DNA of 64,000 nt from Parabacteroides sp. PF5-9. GTDB taxonomy: Bacteria; Bacteroidota; Bacteroidia; Bacteroidales; Tannerellaceae. The DNA is taken from the NCBI RefSeq assembly GCF_029893105.1, contig NZ_JARXWG010000018.1, positions 35,714 to 99,713 on the forward strand. Direction: 5' to 3'. The notes beneath the pieces were generated by a model. It was not told the DNA's origin. It made no database searches and saw only the letters and a list, made by a program, of their open reading frames with translations. Shown here in pieces: positions 9,523 to 17,581 of the stretch. A program made the position numbers and the translations under genes. Every line of letters begins with the position of its first letter. Positions within the stretch are counted from its first letter, which is position 1.

Positions 9523-10960
9523 TTCTCCCCCTTTTTTTTAAGATTTTTTTCCCTGATTGTTTGTAGCGATCGTTGGTGTCGTCTTTAAAATGTTTTTTTA
9601 CGGAAGGTTTCCGTATCGAGCGCTCCTCTTCTTTCACATAAAAACGTTTACCGGGCAGAAAGTCTGCTTTTTCATCCTCATCCTCGGTATGTGCCGCGGC
9701 AAAACGACGTTCCGGACGATCCATCCGGTCGGTTCTGAAGTTCGGCCGTTTTTTCGGATCATCCCGTCGTGAACCTTTGGAGTCTCTATCGCTATTCTCG
9801 TTTAATGCTTTTTTATAATCTTTGTTTTTTCCTTCAAACAATTCATAACAACGATATTCACATTCCAATGAGCCGTTGATCAGTTTCATTCGTTCGCTTG
9901 GACGTAATCCGATTTTGTCGAAACATTCGTCTTTGTAGCTGATGATCCAGGCTTTATATCCGGTGAATACATGTTTCAGCCGTTCACCGATCATACTGTA
10001 CAAGCTTAACAGGTCGCGCGACGAAATACGCTCCCCATAAGGCGGATTCATCACCAGAATACCCGGTTGCGGAGCCTCTTCAAACTTCTGGAAAGGCAGA
10101 ACATCCAACTGTATATATTTATTCATGCCGGCATTACTGATATTTTTCCGTGCAATTTCTATTGCCGCAGGGGAAATATCATATCCGTAACATTTAAAGG
10201 CAAATTCACGCTCCCGGCTTTCATCATTATAGATCCGGTCGAAAAGTTCCTGATCGAAATCCAACCATTTTTCAAAAGCAAACTCTTTCCGGTGAATGCC
10301 CGGTGCGATATTCAGGGCGATCATTGCCGCTTCAATCAACAATGTCCCGGATCCACACATCGGATCGATGAAATTCGACTCGCCTTTCCATCCTGTTTTT
10401 AGTATCATTCCGGCGGCAAGTACTTCATTTAATGGTGCTTCTGTCTGTTCTACGCGGTAACCGCGTTTGTGAAGGCTTTCACCCGAACTGTCGATCGATA
10501 ACGTACAGTCATTGTGTGAAATATGAATATTGATATAGATATCCGGATTATTCACCCTGACGGATGGTCGTTTCTGGAATTTCTCCGTGAAATAATCGAC
10601 GATCGCATCTTTGGTTTTATAGGCGACGAACTTGGAATGGTTGAAATCCTCGGAATAGATCACCGAATCGATTGCAAACGTTTTATCCAAAGATAAATAG
10701 TTCTCCCAGACAATAGTCTTGACCTCCTTATAGACCGTTTCGGCATCTTTTGCCTTAAAATGGTAAATCGGTTTAAGAATACGCAAGGCTGTCCGACAAT
10801 AAAAATTGGTTTTGTAAAGCAGTTCCTGATTTCCGGTAAACGAAACCATTCGGCGGCCTATCTGAAGATCATTGGCGCCCAGCTCCAATAATTCAGCGGC
10901 AAGGACGTCTTCCATGCCGTAAAGTGTTTTAGCCACCATTTCAAAATTCGCTGTGCTCAT
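9506..10960 (-). CDS. THUMP-domain 23S rRNA (guanine-N2) methyltransferase, RlmL-like
   Basis: 484 residues from the ATG at 10960. I prefer this start because the 20 codons upstream, which begin with TTG, translate a low-complexity AATTGACAATGG spacer. An N-terminal THUMP RNA-binding region is followed by a Rossmann methyltransferase with DPMCGSGTLLIEAA (SAM site) and the NPPYGER catalytic motif. The last 90 or so residues are a charged, probably disordered basic tail, which may help rRNA binding. The family methylates G2445 of 23S rRNA in E. coli; the exact target here is inferred. It is the first gene of the minus-strand run that includes the peptidase and purD. Confidence 0.88.
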   Translation of the reverse strand: MSTANFEMVAKTLYGMEDVLAAELLELGANDLQIGRRMVSFTGNQELLYKTNFYCRTALRILKPIYHFKAKDAETVYKEVKTIVWENYLSLDKTFAIDSVIYSEDFNHSKFVAYKTKDAIVDYFTEKFQKRPSVRVNNPDIYINIHISHNDCTLSIDSSGESLHKRGYRVEQTEAPLNEVLAAGMILKTGWKGESNFIDPMCGSGTLLIEAAMIALNIAPGIHRKEFAFEKWLDFDQELFDRIYNDESREREFAFKCYGYDISPAAIEIARKNISNAGMNKYIQLDVLPFQKFEEAPQPGILVMNPPYGERISSRDLLSLYSMIGERLKHVFTGYKAWIISYKDECFDKIGLRPSERMKLINGSLECEYRCYELFEGKNKDYKKALNENSDRDSKGSRRDDPKKRPNFRTDRMDRPERRFAAAHTEDEDEKADFLPGKRFYVKEEERSIRKPSVKKHFKDDTNDRYKQSGKKILKKRGRNDYNN

Positions 10961-11022
10961 TTTGTAATTGACAATTGACAATGGAAAACGGACAGTTGAT
11001 AGTCTTTGTTTGTCAGACAAGA

Positions 11023-11036
11023 GCTAACATGTTAGC
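11023..11036. promoter_or_regulatory. 14-bp perfect palindrome upstream of the rRNA methyltransferase
   Basis: GCTAACATGTTAGC is a perfect palindrome about 63 bp before the start codon of the methyltransferase. No TAnnTTTG promoter is apparent between it and the gene. It is placed where an operator would be, but only one copy is visible and no regulator is known. Confidence 0.35.
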
Positions 11037-11052
11037 ATCCATTGTTTGGTTA

Positions 11053-11240
11053 TTATATATTTAAATTAATTGTTCGTCTCTGTTCGTGATACCATACATG
11101 CTTGATTCCCAATACACTTGTTTTGCCAATCACCGTTCCTGTTCCATGACCGATCGAAAACCGGGATCATGAAAGATTACTTTACCAGGGAGGGGTCTTG
11201 TGGAATCATGGAGATAGATGGCATTAATATCTGTTGCCAT
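11053..11240 (-). pseudogene. frameshifted C-terminal gene remnant, family unknown
   Basis: This lies in the 330-bp stretch (10961-11290) that has no intact gene. Read on the minus strand, an ATG at 11240 opens 36 codons that look protein-like (HDSTRPLPGKVIFHDPGF). Just after GGT-TTT the sense continues in another frame as SIGHGTGTVIGKTSVLGI and runs to TAA at 11053. Adding one T in the TTTT run would join the two parts into a 60-residue C-terminus. I read this as a decayed 3' end whose 5' part is gone. I do not recognise the family, and chance is not excluded. Confidence 0.35.
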
Positions 11241-11290
11241 TCAACTCAACAAGTATACTTTTATTGGACAAAAGTACATTATTATTTTCA

Positions 11291-11746
11291 TTAATAGAGG
11301 AGTACAATTCTGAATTCTCGACGTGGAGGGGTGATATCTTCAAAATCGCTATAATGCACATAAAAGCCGATCGATCCGGGCATATAATCAAACGAATAGT
11401 ACTCTGCCCAATTGTACCATTCACCCGGTTTTACTGCTTCGGAATCTGGGAAGCTGTAGTTCATAGGAATTTGTACCTCGTCGTTGGTGTTAGGATATAA
11501 AATAAAATACCCTAAAACAGCCCCGAACTCATAAATATCATCCGTTAATTGAGGGAAATCTTTATAACAGACAAAATAAGGAGCCACTCCGTCGACATAC
11601 TCCCAATCCCTTTGCTCGACAGTAAATACTTTGGAGGTGACGATGCCTTGTCCGTCGAATCCATCTCTTCCCGGAGGGCCGGCTGGTCCTTCACAGGCAA
11701 CCAAAGCGATCACCAAAGCCAATAAACTCAATATACTCTTTTTCAT
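11291..11746 (-). CDS. small lipoprotein with a short collagen-like segment
   Basis: 151 residues. The signal peptide ends in a lipobox (LVIALVAC, Cys18), directly followed by EGPAGPPGRDGFDGQG, a few Gly-X-Y triplets. That arrangement is common in small Bacteroidetes lipoproteins. The rest is Tyr/Asp/Glu-rich, probably a compact beta-domain, with no motif I recognise. A TACATTTG promoter lies just upstream at 11767-11774. The protein should be anchored in the outer membrane or periplasm. The function is unknown. Confidence 0.75.
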   Translation of the reverse strand: MKKSILSLLALVIALVACEGPAGPPGRDGFDGQGIVTSKVFTVEQRDWEYVDGVAPYFVCYKDFPQLTDDIYEFGAVLGYFILYPNTNDEVQIPMNYSFPDSEAVKPGEWYNWAEYYSFDYMPGSIGFYVHYSDFEDITPPRREFRIVLLY

Positions 11747-11766
11747 ACCATCTCTTTTTATCGAGA

Positions 11767-11774
11767 CAAATGTA
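11767..11774 (-). promoter_or_regulatory. -7 promoter element of the lipoprotein gene
   Basis: On the minus strand TACATTTG matches the Bacteroidetes -7 consensus TAnnTTTG. It lies 20 bp before the lipoprotein start codon, giving a very short leader. Confidence 0.6.
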
Positions 11775-11925
11775 CATAATCTCGATGATAATCCTATCCA
11801 ACAGATAAAAAAAGCGTGTTTTGTTTAAAAAGACGACTATTCGATACCCTTAATCATGTCCTGTTGTTTTTATCTCCATCGCTTATGCAAATGTTCTGCT
11901 ATTCGCTTATTTTTTTTCTAACCGG

Positions 11926-12042
11926 ATTAATCGTCTACCAATTGGTAGACGATAGTGACACAGTTGGTAGACGATAGTGACACAGTTGGTAGACGAAAGT
12001 GATCCAATTGGTAGACGATAAGGATCCAACTGGTAGACGATT
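11926..12042. repeat. 22-bp-period palindromic array, family 1, locus A
   Basis: The array starts with a perfect 20-bp palindrome, CGTCTACCAATTGGTAGACG (11932-11951). The right half, TTGGTAGACG or CTGGTAGACG, then recurs at 11942, 11964, 11986, 12008 and 12030: five units spaced exactly 22 bp. Linkers vary slightly (ATAGTGACACA, AAAGTGATCCA and similar). The array fills most of the divergent intergenic region between the lipoprotein (minus) and the oxidoreductase (plus). The same family occurs at 54857-54962 with the same opening palindrome and a related A-rich tail. The remainder of this 435-bp region holds only promoters. Confidence 0.9.
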
Positions 12043-12181
12043 AGTGTATCTGAAAAAAGAGATCGACGATTAATTATAAAAAGAATAGGTGATCTGCGTT
12101 ATTGGTTTAAGCGATCTATTTATGATCTGTTTGATCGATCTGTTTGTTTTTTCTTATATTCGCTTGTCGAAAAAAACAATT

Positions 12182-13159
12182 ATGGATACAGTAAAATGGG
12201 GAATCATCGGAGCGGGCGATGTATGTGAGAAGAAAAGCGGCCCGGCTTTTTATAAAACAGCGCATTCGGAACTGATCGCTGTTATGCGTAGAGATGAAGA
12301 AAAAGCGAAAGATTATGCCTTGCGTCACAATGTGCCCAAATATTATACCGATGTGGAACGGTTGATTCATGACCCGGATGTAAATGCGATTTATGTGGCA
12401 ACACCGCCCGACTCGCATGCCGAATATGCTATAAAGGCATTGAAGGCCGGCAAGCCGGTCTATGTTGAAAAGCCGATGGCGATGAGTTATCTCGAATGTA
12501 TGCAGATGATTAAAGCGTCGGAGATCAGCGGACAGAAGCTTTTTGTGGCCTATTACCGCCGGGCGTTGCCTTATTTCAGAAAGATCAAGGAGTTGTTGGA
12601 TAGACAGTTGATCGGAACGCCGCTGACTGTTGATGTGAAATATTTCCGTACTCCCTCGGCAAACGATTTAGACCCTGAAAAACAGACATGGAGGGTACAA
12701 CGGGCGACTGCCGGAGAAGGGTATTTCTACGATATGGCTCCGCATACATTAGATATTTTGGCTTTCCTTTTAGGGGAGATTACGGAAGCCAAAGGCTGTG
12801 CGCAGAATCTGGGACATTATTATGAGGTGAAGGATACGATTTCGGCAGTCTGGCAATTTGAATCGGGGGCAATCGGAACAGGACAGTGGTGTTTTGTGAC
12901 TTCCGAAAAGTCGGAATGGGATTATGTGGTGATCACCGGCACAAAAGGGGAGATCCGTTTTAATACATTTGCCTTCAATCCGATTAAACTGATTACTCCC
13001 GATTATCTTGATGCAATTGTAGCTCGTCCTCCCGAATGTATTCAACAACCTTTGATACAAACGATCGTCGACGAATTACGTGGAGTGGGGCAGTGCCCTT
13101 CAACAGGTATCACAGGTGCGCGAACATCGAGGGTTATGGATATGATTCTGGGGGAATAA
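12182..13159 (+). CDS. Gfo/Idh/MocA-family NAD(P)-dependent oxidoreductase
   Basis: 325 residues from the ATG at 12182. Upstream codons in frame overlap a promoter-like TATATTCG and are unlikely to be translated. The N-terminal Rossmann fold shows WGIIGAGDVCEKK and the EKPMA dinucleotide/catalytic motif around residue 95. The YYRRALPYF segment and the C-terminal beta-sheet domain are typical of the family. Members oxidise or reduce sugars, inositols or related hydroxyls; the substrate cannot be read from the sequence. The nearest plus-strand gene (tolC-like) is 138 bp downstream behind its own sigma-54 promoter, so this gene is probably monocistronic. Confidence 0.85.
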   Translation: MDTVKWGIIGAGDVCEKKSGPAFYKTAHSELIAVMRRDEEKAKDYALRHNVPKYYTDVERLIHDPDVNAIYVATPPDSHAEYAIKALKAGKPVYVEKPMAMSYLECMQMIKASEISGQKLFVAYYRRALPYFRKIKELLDRQLIGTPLTVDVKYFRTPSANDLDPEKQTWRVQRATAGEGYFYDMAPHTLDILAFLLGEITEAKGCAQNLGHYYEVKDTISAVWQFESGAIGTGQWCFVTSEKSEWDYVVITGTKGEIRFNTFAFNPIKLITPDYLDAIVARPPECIQQPLIQTIVDELRGVGQCPSTGITGARTSRVMDMILGE

Positions 13160-13254
13160 GGCTATCATTACTTTTTCAACAAAACCGAACAAACTGTCCG
13201 AAAACGAACATCCGATAGATTGTTAGTTGCCGGATAACCAGACGAATATCTTTT

Positions 13255-13271
13255 TGGCATAGGTTTTGCAT
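13255..13271 (+). promoter_or_regulatory. sigma-54 (-24/-12) promoter of the tolC-like/response-regulator operon
   Basis: TTGGCATAGGTTTTGCAT matches the sigma-54 pattern TGGCAyr-N4-TTGCA. The GG doublet (13256-13257) and the GC doublet (13268-13269) are exactly 12 bp apart. It ends 26 bp before the ATG of the outer-membrane factor. A 9-bp inverted repeat, GTTTTGCAT/ATGCAAAAC (13263-13286), overlaps the -12 element. The operon encodes a sigma-54-dependent regulator, and rpoN is also in this window, so autoregulation is likely. Confidence 0.8.
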
Positions 13272-13297
13272 TTTCGGATGCAAAACAATTTACCGGT

Positions 13298-14782
13298 ATG
13301 AAAAGATATTTGATAATCGTAACTAACTTATTGATAATAACCTCTGTTCTTTATGCTCAGGAGTCTCAACATACCGTTCGGCTCACATTGAAAGAGGCGA
13401 TCGTACTAGCCCAGTTGCAGTCTGTCGATGCAGCGGTTGCGTTAAACGAATTGAAAACAGCTTATTGGGAGTACCGAACACACCGGGCAGATCAGTTGCC
13501 TGAAATTTCTTTTACCGGTACATTACCAGCTTATTACCAGCAGTATAACAAACGGCAAAATGATGATGGCTCTTTCAGTTATGTACGAAATAATTCGTTG
13601 GATTTGAGCGGCGAATTATCTGTTTTACAAAATATTCCGTTGACCGGAGGGCAGATCTCCCTGAACACGTCGCTGGATTTTACCCGTCAGTTGGGACATG
13701 GAGCGTATAATGAATATATGAGTATCCCGATCGGATTGACTTTGCGGCAACCTATTTTCGGGGTAAACAATCAGAAGTGGAAACGTCGTATTGAGCCGGT
13801 CAGGTACCAGGAAGCCAAAGCGACTTATATCGAAAATGTCGAAGAAATAACAATGTCGACGATTAATCATTTTTTTAATCTGTTACTGGCTCGCGAAAAC
13901 CTCTCTACCGCCCAACAAAATCTGGAAAATGCTGAAAAATTGTATGATATAGCTGTTGCTAAACGGAAGATCGGACAGATTTCGGAAAGTGAACAGATGC
14001 GCCTGAAGCAATCGGCTTTGCAGGCGAAAGGGAAATTGACGGAGGCCGAGTCGGAATTGAATACGCAGATGTTCCGATTACGTTCTTTTCTGGGTCTGAG
14101 TGAGCAGGATATGATCGAGTTGGTTATTCCCGAGTCGGCACCTGATGTCCGGATGAATTATCAAGCGGTATTGGAGAAAGCACAGGAGAATAATTCATTT
14201 TCAAAAAATATTCTTCGCCGCCAGCTGGAGGCCGACTATGAAGTTGCCAAAGCAAAAGGAAACCGCCGGAGTATCAATCTTTTTGCCAGTTTTGGGTATA
14301 CCGGAACCGACTCCGTATTGCGTGGAGCCTATGATCCGTTGAAAGATAATCAGATTGTAGAGGTAGGTGTGACTATTCCTTTATTGGACTGGGGCAAACG
14401 CAAGGGAAAGGTGAAAGTGGCTGAATCGAACCGTGAAGTGGTTCTCTCAAAAACACGTCAGGAGCAGATGAATTTTAACCAGGATATATTCCTGTTGGTT
14501 GAAAAGTTTAATAACCAGGCTTCCCAATTAGTGATAGCTTCTGAGGTAGACGAACTGGCGGAGAAGCGGTATAAGACTTCCATCGAAACTTTTTTGATAG
14601 GGAAAATCGATATCCTGGATCTGAACGATGCGCAGAATTCGAAAGACAATGCCCGTCAGAAACATATTCAGGAACTGGCCTACTATTGGTTTTATTATTA
14701 CAACATACGAAGTATCACGCTTTATGATTTCTTGAATGACAGCACATTGGATGCTGATTTTGAAGAGATAGTTAGAAGATGA
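13298..14782 (+). CDS. TolC-like outer-membrane efflux protein
   Basis: 494 residues. Signal peptide at about residues 1-20 (ending VLYAQ). Two outer-membrane efflux (OEP) repeats follow, with long amphipathic helices (for example LLARENLSTAQQNLENAEKL) and beta-strand-forming stretches. In the family it trimerises into an outer-membrane channel for tripartite pumps. No membrane-fusion protein or ABC/RND permease is next to it; instead it is followed by a sigma-54 regulator and its kinase. The partner pump must lie elsewhere, or the system senses envelope state. It is driven by a sigma-54 promoter. Confidence 0.88.
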   Translation: MKRYLIIVTNLLIITSVLYAQESQHTVRLTLKEAIVLAQLQSVDAAVALNELKTAYWEYRTHRADQLPEISFTGTLPAYYQQYNKRQNDDGSFSYVRNNSLDLSGELSVLQNIPLTGGQISLNTSLDFTRQLGHGAYNEYMSIPIGLTLRQPIFGVNNQKWKRRIEPVRYQEAKATYIENVEEITMSTINHFFNLLLARENLSTAQQNLENAEKLYDIAVAKRKIGQISESEQMRLKQSALQAKGKLTEAESELNTQMFRLRSFLGLSEQDMIELVIPESAPDVRMNYQAVLEKAQENNSFSKNILRRQLEADYEVAKAKGNRRSINLFASFGYTGTDSVLRGAYDPLKDNQIVEVGVTIPLLDWGKRKGKVKVAESNREVVLSKTRQEQMNFNQDIFLLVEKFNNQASQLVIASEVDELAEKRYKTSIETFLIGKIDILDLNDAQNSKDNARQKHIQELAYYWFYYYNIRSITLYDFLNDSTLDADFEEIVRR

Positions 14783-14803
14783 GAGGGAAGAATATTTTTT
14801 TTG

Positions 14804-14811
14804 TAGTTTTG
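14804..14811 (+). promoter_or_regulatory. -7 element of an internal housekeeping promoter for the regulator gene
   Basis: TAGTTTTG matches TAnnTTTG and lies 20 bp upstream of the response-regulator ATG. It would give basal expression of the regulator and kinase independent of the sigma-54 promoter at 13255. Confidence 0.55.
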
Positions 14812-14830
14812 TTCTTTAATCGTATACACT

Positions 14831-16201
14831 ATGATATTAATAATTGATGATGATGCCGCTGTTCGTTCTTCACTCTCTTTTCTGTTGAAACGTGCCGGAT
14901 ATAGCACGGAGGTCGCTTCGGGGCCAAAAGAGGCGTTGGAGGTTATACGTATGGCTGCGCCCCGGCTGATACTGATGGATATGAATTTTACCTTGACTAC
15001 CACCGGGGAAGAGGGTATACAATTATTGAAGCAGGTAAAGATTTTCAGGCCTGATGTACCGGTTATTCTGATTACAGCTTGGGGATCGATCGCTTTGGCT
15101 GTCCAGGGGATACAAGCGGGCGCCTTTGATTTTATCACTAAGCCGTGGAATAATCTGATATTATTGAATGTCATCCGTACAGCCCTTGAACTGAGTGAAC
15201 AGAAGAAAATAGAGAAGACTCCGCTTAACCGTAGTGATGCCGATCAGAAGTTTCATTTTGATAAAATTATCGGACAAAGTGCCGCATTGATGGATGTATT
15301 CGGAACGGTCTCCCGTATCGCGCCGACCAATGCACCGGTATTGATTACAGGGGAGAGTGGTACGGGAAAAGAGTTGATTGCTGAAGCTATTCACCTGAAC
15401 AGTCCGCGTGTAAAGGCTCCTTTTGTGAAAGTAAACTTGGGCGGACTTTCCCAAAGTCTCTTTGAAAGTGAAATGTTCGGACATAAAAAAGGGGCTTTTA
15501 CCGATGCGTATATGGATCGTACCGGACGTTTTGAGATGGCGGATAAAGGGACGATTTTTCTGGATGAGATCGGTGACCTGGAATTGTCGAGCCAGGTGAA
15601 AATGCTCAGGGTGTTGCAGGATCAGACTTTTGAGGTACTGGGAGATAGCCGTCCGCGCAAAGTAGATATCCGTGTGGTCAGTGCGACCAACTGTGATTTA
15701 CGCCAGATGGTTGCTGCCCGGACATTTCGGGAAGATCTGTTTTATCGCATCAATCTGATTACGGTTCATTTGCCACCACTTCGCGAACGGCGTGAGGATA
15801 TACCGTTGTTGGTCAGGTATTTTGCGGATAAACAGTCGGAAAGTAATGGACTACCCAAGGTGGAGTTTACTTCGGAGGCAATTGTTTATCTGCAACGTTT
15901 ACCGTTTCCGGGCAATATCCGTGAATTGAAGAATCTGGTGGAACGAACGATGTTGGTTTCCGGAAAGAAACTATTGGATACTGACGATTTTAAGCACCAA
16001 TTATCGCCTGATCAGGAGCAACATGCTTCGGCGTCATTTACGACAACGGGGTTGACGTTGGATGAAATAGAAAAACAGACAATTTTACAGGCATTAGAGA
16101 CGCATCAGGGGAATCTTTCTCATGTGGCCTCTGCTTTGGGTATCAGCCGTGCTGCATTGTATCGCCGGTTGGAGAAACATGGTATTTCTACCGATAAATA
16201 A
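14831..16201 (+). CDS. sigma-54-dependent response regulator (NtrC/AtoC type)
   Basis: 456 residues. The receiver domain covers about 1-120, with an acidic pocket at Asp6-8, phospho-acceptor Asp50 and the conserved Lys104. The AAA+ domain spans about 143-380: Walker A GESGTGKE (174-181), the sigma-54-contacting loop in the variant form GAFTDA (221-226) and Walker B FLDEIGDL (243-250). A Fis-type helix-turn-helix lies at the C-terminus (about 425-452). It activates RNA polymerase holding RpoN after phosphorylation by the kinase 9 bp downstream. The probable target is the -24/-12 promoter of its own operon. Confidence 0.95.
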   Translation: MILIIDDDAAVRSSLSFLLKRAGYSTEVASGPKEALEVIRMAAPRLILMDMNFTLTTTGEEGIQLLKQVKIFRPDVPVILITAWGSIALAVQGIQAGAFDFITKPWNNLILLNVIRTALELSEQKKIEKTPLNRSDADQKFHFDKIIGQSAALMDVFGTVSRIAPTNAPVLITGESGTGKELIAEAIHLNSPRVKAPFVKVNLGGLSQSLFESEMFGHKKGAFTDAYMDRTGRFEMADKGTIFLDEIGDLELSSQVKMLRVLQDQTFEVLGDSRPRKVDIRVVSATNCDLRQMVAARTFREDLFYRINLITVHLPPLRERREDIPLLVRYFADKQSESNGLPKVEFTSEAIVYLQRLPFPGNIRELKNLVERTMLVSGKKLLDTDDFKHQLSPDQEQHASASFTTTGLTLDEIEKQTILQALETHQGNLSHVASALGISRAALYRRLEKHGISTDK

Positions 16202-16210
16202 CTACAGGGG

Positions 16211-17512
16211 ATGAAGCTGAAAGGGATGTTTTGGATACTGACTGTTTTATTATTGACCGTTTTAGTTGTGCTTACGTATTATGTATTCCAAACATCATCT
16301 ATCTACCTGTTTTTTATTGTAGAGGGGGTGCTTTTATTGACGATTCTCTATCTGTTTGTTTTTTACCGTCGTATTGTCAAGCCGTTATATATCATCGGAA
16401 ACGGTATGGAGTTATTGAAAGAACAGGATTTTAGTTCGCGTCTGGGACGTGTTGGACAGACCGAAGCAGACCGGGTGGTTGATGTCTTTAATAAAATGAT
16501 GGAGCAACTGAAGAATGAACGGTTGTATCTGCGGGAACAAAATCATTTCTTGGATCTGTTGATCAATGCCTCTCCTTTAGGGGTGATTATTATGGATCTG
16601 GATCAAAAAATACGTTCGGTCAATTCGGCCGGATGCCAGATACTCGGGGTGCGACATGTTGATTTACTTTATGGTAAGGAGTTAACCTCGTTGGAATCTC
16701 CACTGGGTCGTGAACTTATTGATACACCAATGTATGATTCCCGAACGATCCGTTTAAGTAATGCTCATATCTATAAATGTACCCATTCTTCTTTTATAGA
16801 TAAAGGTTTTCATCACGATTTTTATCTGGTGGAATCGCTTACACAGGAGGTCTTTAAGGCAGAAAAGAAAGCGTATGAAAAAGTGATTCGGATGATTGCA
16901 CATGAAGTGAATAATACGACGGCCGGTATTACTTCGACATTGGATACGCTTGACGAAACGTTTAAGGGGATGGAGCATATGGAAGAACTCAGTGAGGTGC
17001 TTCGGATTTCTATTGAAAGATGTTATAGTATGAGCCGGTTTATTACCAAATTTGCTGATGTGGTTCGTATACCGGAACCTGAACTCCGGCAGGTTAGTCT
17101 TAACACGGTTGTTACCTCTTGTAAACGTTTTATGGAGACAATTTGTCAAAACCGCCAGATTGAAATTATACCGGAGTTAAGTGAGGAGTCACCAACCGTT
17201 TTTTTAGATGTCTCTCTTTTTGAACAGGTGTTGGTCAATATCATAAAAAATGCTGCCGAATCTATCGACCGGGATGGAAAAATTTATGTGCGCACGACCA
17301 ATCATCCCATCATGCTTGAAATAGCAGATAATGGGAAAGGCATTGACGAAGAAACCGAAACAAAATTATTCAGCCCGTTCTTTTCGACGAAACCACAAGG
17401 GCAGGGGATCGGCTTGATTTTTATCCGTGAAGTACTGCAAAAACACCATTGCTCTTTTTCTCTTCGGAGTTATGAAGATGGACTGACAAAGTTCAGGATC
17501 GTATTCGAATAA
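16211..17512 (+). CDS. sensor histidine kinase of the NtrY/AtoS type
   Basis: 433 residues. Two transmembrane helices (about 7-28 and 31-52) have almost no periplasmic loop between them, so the signal is probably intramembrane or cytosolic. A HAMP-like linker (about 55-105), a PAS-like region (about 110-210) and the H-box with His231 (HEVNNT) follow. The ATPase domain has N-box NIIKNAAES, G1 DNGKGID and G2 GQGIGL. It starts 9 bp after the response regulator and is its cognate kinase by position. It phosphorylates Asp50 of that partner. Confidence 0.93.
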   Translation: MKLKGMFWILTVLLLTVLVVLTYYVFQTSSIYLFFIVEGVLLLTILYLFVFYRRIVKPLYIIGNGMELLKEQDFSSRLGRVGQTEADRVVDVFNKMMEQLKNERLYLREQNHFLDLLINASPLGVIIMDLDQKIRSVNSAGCQILGVRHVDLLYGKELTSLESPLGRELIDTPMYDSRTIRLSNAHIYKCTHSSFIDKGFHHDFYLVESLTQEVFKAEKKAYEKVIRMIAHEVNNTTAGITSTLDTLDETFKGMEHMEELSEVLRISIERCYSMSRFITKFADVVRIPEPELRQVSLNTVVTSCKRFMETICQNRQIEIIPELSEESPTVFLDVSLFEQVLVNIIKNAAESIDRDGKIYVRTTNHPIMLEIADNGKGIDEETETKLFSPFFSTKPQGQGIGLIFIREVLQKHHCSFSLRSYEDGLTKFRIVFE

Positions 17513-17555
17513 AGGAATAACGCCCATAAAACTATTTTATGTGGGGTTAATTCTG

Positions 17556-17563
17556 TAATTTTG
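17556..17563 (+). promoter_or_regulatory. dxs: -7 promoter element of dxs
   Basis: TAATTTTG lies 18 bp upstream of the preferred ATG at 17582. It overlaps the in-frame TTG at 17561, which excludes that codon as a start. Confidence 0.65.
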
Positions 17564-17581
17564 CGGGCAAAGAAAAAGATC

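Noticed and set aside
10961..11020. Upstream TTG start adding 20 residues to the rRNA methyltransferase
   Set aside because: The added codons translate the AATTGACAATGG low-complexity spacer; the THUMP domain begins after the ATG at 10960.
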